A stretch of 64,000 bases of DNA from contig NC_049903.1 in assembly GCF_001411555.2 (NCBI RefSeq), positions 9,854,362-9,918,361 on the forward strand, in the 5' to 3' direction. Shown piece by piece: positions 61,101-64,000 of the stretch (positions are counted from its first letter, which is position 1; each line of letters starts with the position of its first letter). The translations under genes were made by a program, and so were the position numbers. The DNA comes from Juglans regia. Taxonomy: Eukaryota; Streptophyta; Magnoliopsida; Fagales; Juglandaceae. A model generated the notes under the pieces. That model was not told the DNA's origin, did not search any database, and saw only the letters and a list, made by a program, of their open reading frames with translations.

Positions 61101-61193
61101 AAAACCTGACCCAAAGCCATCAGGGAATGGACTACTATTGACCGGAATTGAGAATAAAACATCCTTAATTTCCTGTTCTGAAGGGCAAGTATA
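58163..61193 (-). mobile_element. 5'-truncated L1-type LINE with RNase H, decayed
   Basis: On the minus strand: RT from 61193 with PFPDGFGSGFF, then SCLVLIPKVPN and FRPINLCSVVYKI (60950), MKIDMAKAYDTVDWNF (60740), YVDDMV (60420) and KYLGVP (60220); a zf-RVT-like region at 59500-59200 (WIWHLALPKKFFVAMWKA, with CECCEEGAF); and RNase H at 58944-58414 (VNVDGNSLNNPGESGARGAL, then ELDSLLIVNWLKEG). A T run on the plus strand (58154-58162) would be the poly-A tail. Stops and frameshifts occur throughout. The endonuclease and ORF1 are missing, as in a typical 5'-truncated insertion. The RNase H is found only in some plant L1 lineages. Confidence 0.88.
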
Positions 61194-62034
61194 TTAAAAT
61201 AATATTAAAATCTTATTATTTACTACTAAAATTAGTTGTAAAATACTTAGTAATTTAATTTGAATCCATAAGTATTTTCTATATAAATTCTTATACTTAA
61301 AACAAAGCCCACACAAAGTTTAATATAAAAATCAGGCCCAACATGGAAACATCCTAATGACAAGGGCGTTTAGGGAATTAATCATAAACATGCATGGCTC
61401 ATTGTGAAGGCTGGAAAAACAAGAAAATCTGAAAGAGTAATACTAAATATAGTCGTAGAGTGCACAAGCGCCGGGTAATATTTTTGAAAAATAGTGGGGT
61501 CTACTATTAAAAAAATTTCTTTTTCATGTGGGTTTCATATTTATTTACTTTTTTCAAAAAGATTGCATGATACTTGCATATTCCACAATTGCAAATATCA
61601 TTTCTTAATTTGAAATTACAAACCTCCAGACTAAATCCATGCGACAAGAGGAGAGTCCATACTCACCGAGAGAAAAGGGGACACGTGACGGAGCAGGCAA
61701 CTGGGCTGGCTAAGGACTAAGGCAGTGGTGGAAGTTTCTGTGAGAGAGCGGTGGCTTAAGGGGTTGCTTAAGGTGATAGTGGGTGCTCCTGACGGGGAAC
61801 AAAGTGCTCTATTTTTGACAAGGAGAAACAGGGGCCTCCTAGATGTGTGATGGTGGCTTAGGGTTCATGGTGTAGGGTGGCAACGATGTGGAGAAGCTTT
61901 AGCAATAGAGGCGCTTGCTCTATTTTCGTGCGGTGAAACATAGGCTCTCGATGGTTTACAGAGGGTGGATAGTGGTGGTGCAAGGCAGTGGTTTACGGTT
62001 CCTGCTTCCAATTAAGGGTGGTGGTGGCGGTAGA
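61194..62034. other. Intergenic DNA between LINE and copia element
   Basis: Includes MITE family A copy 4. From 61680 to 62030 the sequence is G-rich with GGTGGTGG motifs and no open frame of note; it may be the remnant of a coding region but nothing was recognised. Confidence 0.45.
61434..61610. mobile_element. MITE family A, copy 4
   Basis: Has GAGTAATACTAAATATAGTC, then GTGGGGTCTACTATTAAAAA and, at the right end, CACAATTGCAAATATCATTT. These match the other three copies in order. Confidence 0.7.
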
Positions 62035-62375
62035 TGTTAGAAAGTTGAATAAAAGAGAGTGAAAGTGGATAAATTGCAATTCTCATTCATCATGCCGCAA
62101 AGGCTCTATACATTGCTGAAATATATACAATTCAATGTCGCTTCTAGACCTAGAAAAAGGAATCAAAGAATATTCAAATCTGTTACAATATACAGCTGTG
62201 TACTAACTAATTCTGGTGTAGCCGTGCAAGCCAGCAAGGAGAATATTCCATTTAGCTTCTAGAACAGTAGTCCCAATCCTCTGTGGCTAGGTTGCAACTG
62301 CAGACTTCTTCAGGCCTCTGGTACAGGGGAAATCGTGGGCCTCCTTTGTATTTCATTGTGCAATTCTTGAGACTC
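62035..62375 (-). mobile_element. 3' LTR of the Ty1/copia element (approximate)
   Basis: On the minus strand, pol is followed by a purine-rich tract, TTGAGGGAGAGTC (62367-62379), the likely polypurine tract, then about 330 bases ending CTTTCTAACA at 62035, an LTR-like CA end. The LTR's first base was not fixed. Confidence 0.55.
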
Positions 62376-62379
62376 TCCC

Positions 62380-64000
62380 TCAAGATGGACCCATCTTAGA
62401 CAATAACGAGTGAAAAAAAGGCGTTGTTAAGGCCTTACTAAATATATCTGCTAGCTGAAATTTTGAAATCACATGAACTAGTTTAATGATACCTGCCAAC
62501 CCCTTTTCTTGAACAAAATGACAGTCTAATTCTACATGCTTTGTCCTTTCATGAAATATGAGATTTTTAGTGAGGTGTATTGCAGACTGGCTATCACAAT
62601 ACAACAGGGCAGGTTGTGAATGCTTTATGTTAAAATCCTCTAGAAGAGCTTTCAACCAGACAACTTCACAGCTTTTATATGCTAGAGCCCTATATTTTGC
62701 CTCAGCCGATGACCGAGACACCACAGCTTGTTTCTTAGATTTCCAACTAATCAGAGAATCACTAATAAATACACAAAAATGAGTTATAGATCTTCTCGTT
62801 TCAGGGCAAGCTACCCAATCCGAGTTACTGTATCCTTTAAGACGCAAGGAACACTTTGAAGAGAATGAGATTCATTGGCCTACTGAACCTTTAAGATACT
62901 TAAGTATCCTATGAGCTGTGAGAATATGAGTGTGAGTAGGTTTATCCATGAACCAACTAAGGATACCAACCGAGTATGTGATATCAAGCCTTGTAATGCT
63001 CAAGTAAATAAGCCTTCCTATTAATCTTCGATAACCAATAATATCCAAGAGAAACTCCCCAGAAGCATGTGTTAATTTGTGGTTTGAGTCCATCGGAGTG
63101 GTTACAACCTTATAGTCAAGTAACCCAGCACTCTCAATAATCTCCAAAGCATATTTTCTTTGACATATATGAATGCCATCCATTGATCTTGCAACCTCTA
63201 ATACCAAAAACTTTTTAAGGATCCCGAAGTCTCAGATTTTAAACTGATCATGCAAGTAAGCTTTCACAAAGTTAATGGCAACCAAACTACTACTTCCCAA
63301 GATGATGTTATCAACGTATACTAGAAGGGCCACAAAACCATCCTTGTCACTCCTAGTGAACAATGAATAATCTGATTTTGACTAACAAAAACCAGCAACA
63401 ACAGTGAGGCAGTGAATTTTTCATTCCATTGCCTTGAGGCTTGTTTCAAGCCATATAAGGATTTGTGAAGCTTGCATACCAATTTCTTTCTCTCGGATTG
63501 GGAATCCCCCTTGAGCTGAAAACCAGGTAGAAGCTCCATGTAAATCTCCTCATTGAGATCACTATGGAGGAATGCATTATGAACATCCAATTGTTTTAAA
63601 TGCCAATGATAAATAGCAGCAAGAGCAAGAAACAACTTGACAGCAGTCATTTTAGCTACAGGGCTTAAAGTCTCTTGATAATCGAAGCCCTCTCGTTGAG
63701 TATACCTTTAGCCACCAGCCTTGCCTTATTCTTATCTACAATACCATCTGATTTCAACTTCACTTTAAACACATACTTGCTGCCTATTGCTTTCTTACCA
63801 GTAAGGAGATGAGTAATTGACCAAGTGCCATTGTGCTCAAGAGCCTTAAGTTCGTCAGCAATAGCATCGCGCCAATGGTCATACAAAGCAACCGTTTCAT
63901 AACTTTTAGGTATAGATGTGTGTGTGAGAGATAGTGCATATGCTTGGTGAGAAGGAGAGAGGAGTGAATAAGAAAGAGTGTGGTTTAAAGGGTGAGCTGT
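62380..64000 (-). pseudogene. Ty1/copia pol (reverse transcriptase, RNase H), decayed and cut by the window edge
   Basis: On the minus strand: RT opens near 63886 with WRDAIADELKALEHNGTWSI and KYVFKVKLKSDG, continues at 63650-63400 with [20 protein letters not shown] and [15 protein letters not shown], and passes a damaged active-site region near 63320. RT end at 63207-62872 carries LTHASGEFL and RRLIGRLIYL. RNase H at 62847-62380 has NSDWVACPETRRS, SWKSKKQAVVSRSSAEAKYR and LYCDSQSAIHLTKN. Frameshifts separate the pieces. Integrase, gag and the 5' LTR would lie beyond 64000; 63890-64000 should be the spacer between integrase and RT. Confidence 0.88.

Noticed and set aside
62035..64000. Possibility that the copia element is intact
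   Set aside because: RT and RNase H are broken by frameshifts and a damaged active-site region; the rest is outside the window.

Overview
The window looks like nuclear DNA of a woody eudicot. Its genes have GT-AG introns, 5' leaders are CT-rich, intergenic DNA is AT-rich, and LINEs, Ty1/copia and Ty3/gypsy debris and many small DNA elements fill the gaps. The mixture of repeats suggests a rosid tree, perhaps of the Fagales; that placement is inference.

Seven protein-coding genes can be read through from start to stop. They are a 153-residue uncharacterised protein (1464-1925, +), a secreted X8/CBM43 carbohydrate-binding protein (13859-14789, +), a CASP-like four-helix membrane protein of the CASPL2B type (18451-20414, +), the cytosolic iron-sulfur assembly factor NAR1 in 11 exons (23910-29012, +), the 68-residue ER protein RAMP4/SERP1, whose first coding exon is the start codon alone (30758-32382, +), a 401-residue plant coiled-coil protein in 5 exons (33144-35877, -), and a CYP71-clan cytochrome P450 in two exons (49457-52671, -). 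A truncated copy of the P450 5' end lies at 55078-55320. These genes act in separate processes (wall binding, membrane domains, Fe-S delivery, ER translocation, specialised oxidation) and do not form one pathway or cluster.

Left part (1-13 kb): one small gene, then a decayed Ty3/gypsy element of the Tat lineage (4.3-12.7 kb). Its pol (RT, RNase H, a second RNase H, integrase) runs on the minus strand. A GC-rich tandem array with a 514-bp higher-order period follows, then an extra reading frame on the opposite strand. This layout is the most interesting large structure in the window.

Middle (13.8-36 kb): the gene-dense part, with only small insertions such as a 220-bp Tourist-like MITE in a NAR1 intron. 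From 36 to 43.5 kb come a miniature LTR element (TRIM) and two non-autonomous hAT-like elements with exact 8-bp target duplications, plus a gypsy-type solo LTR fragment.

Right part (43.8-64 kb): two decayed L1-type LINEs, two inverted copies of one gypsy LTR family bracketing the P450 block, a LINE relic inside the P450 intron with a 17-bp target duplication and a further inverted-repeat element nested in it, a copia-type solo LTR, and a degraded Ty1/copia element running off the right edge. None of the transposable elements seen is intact.
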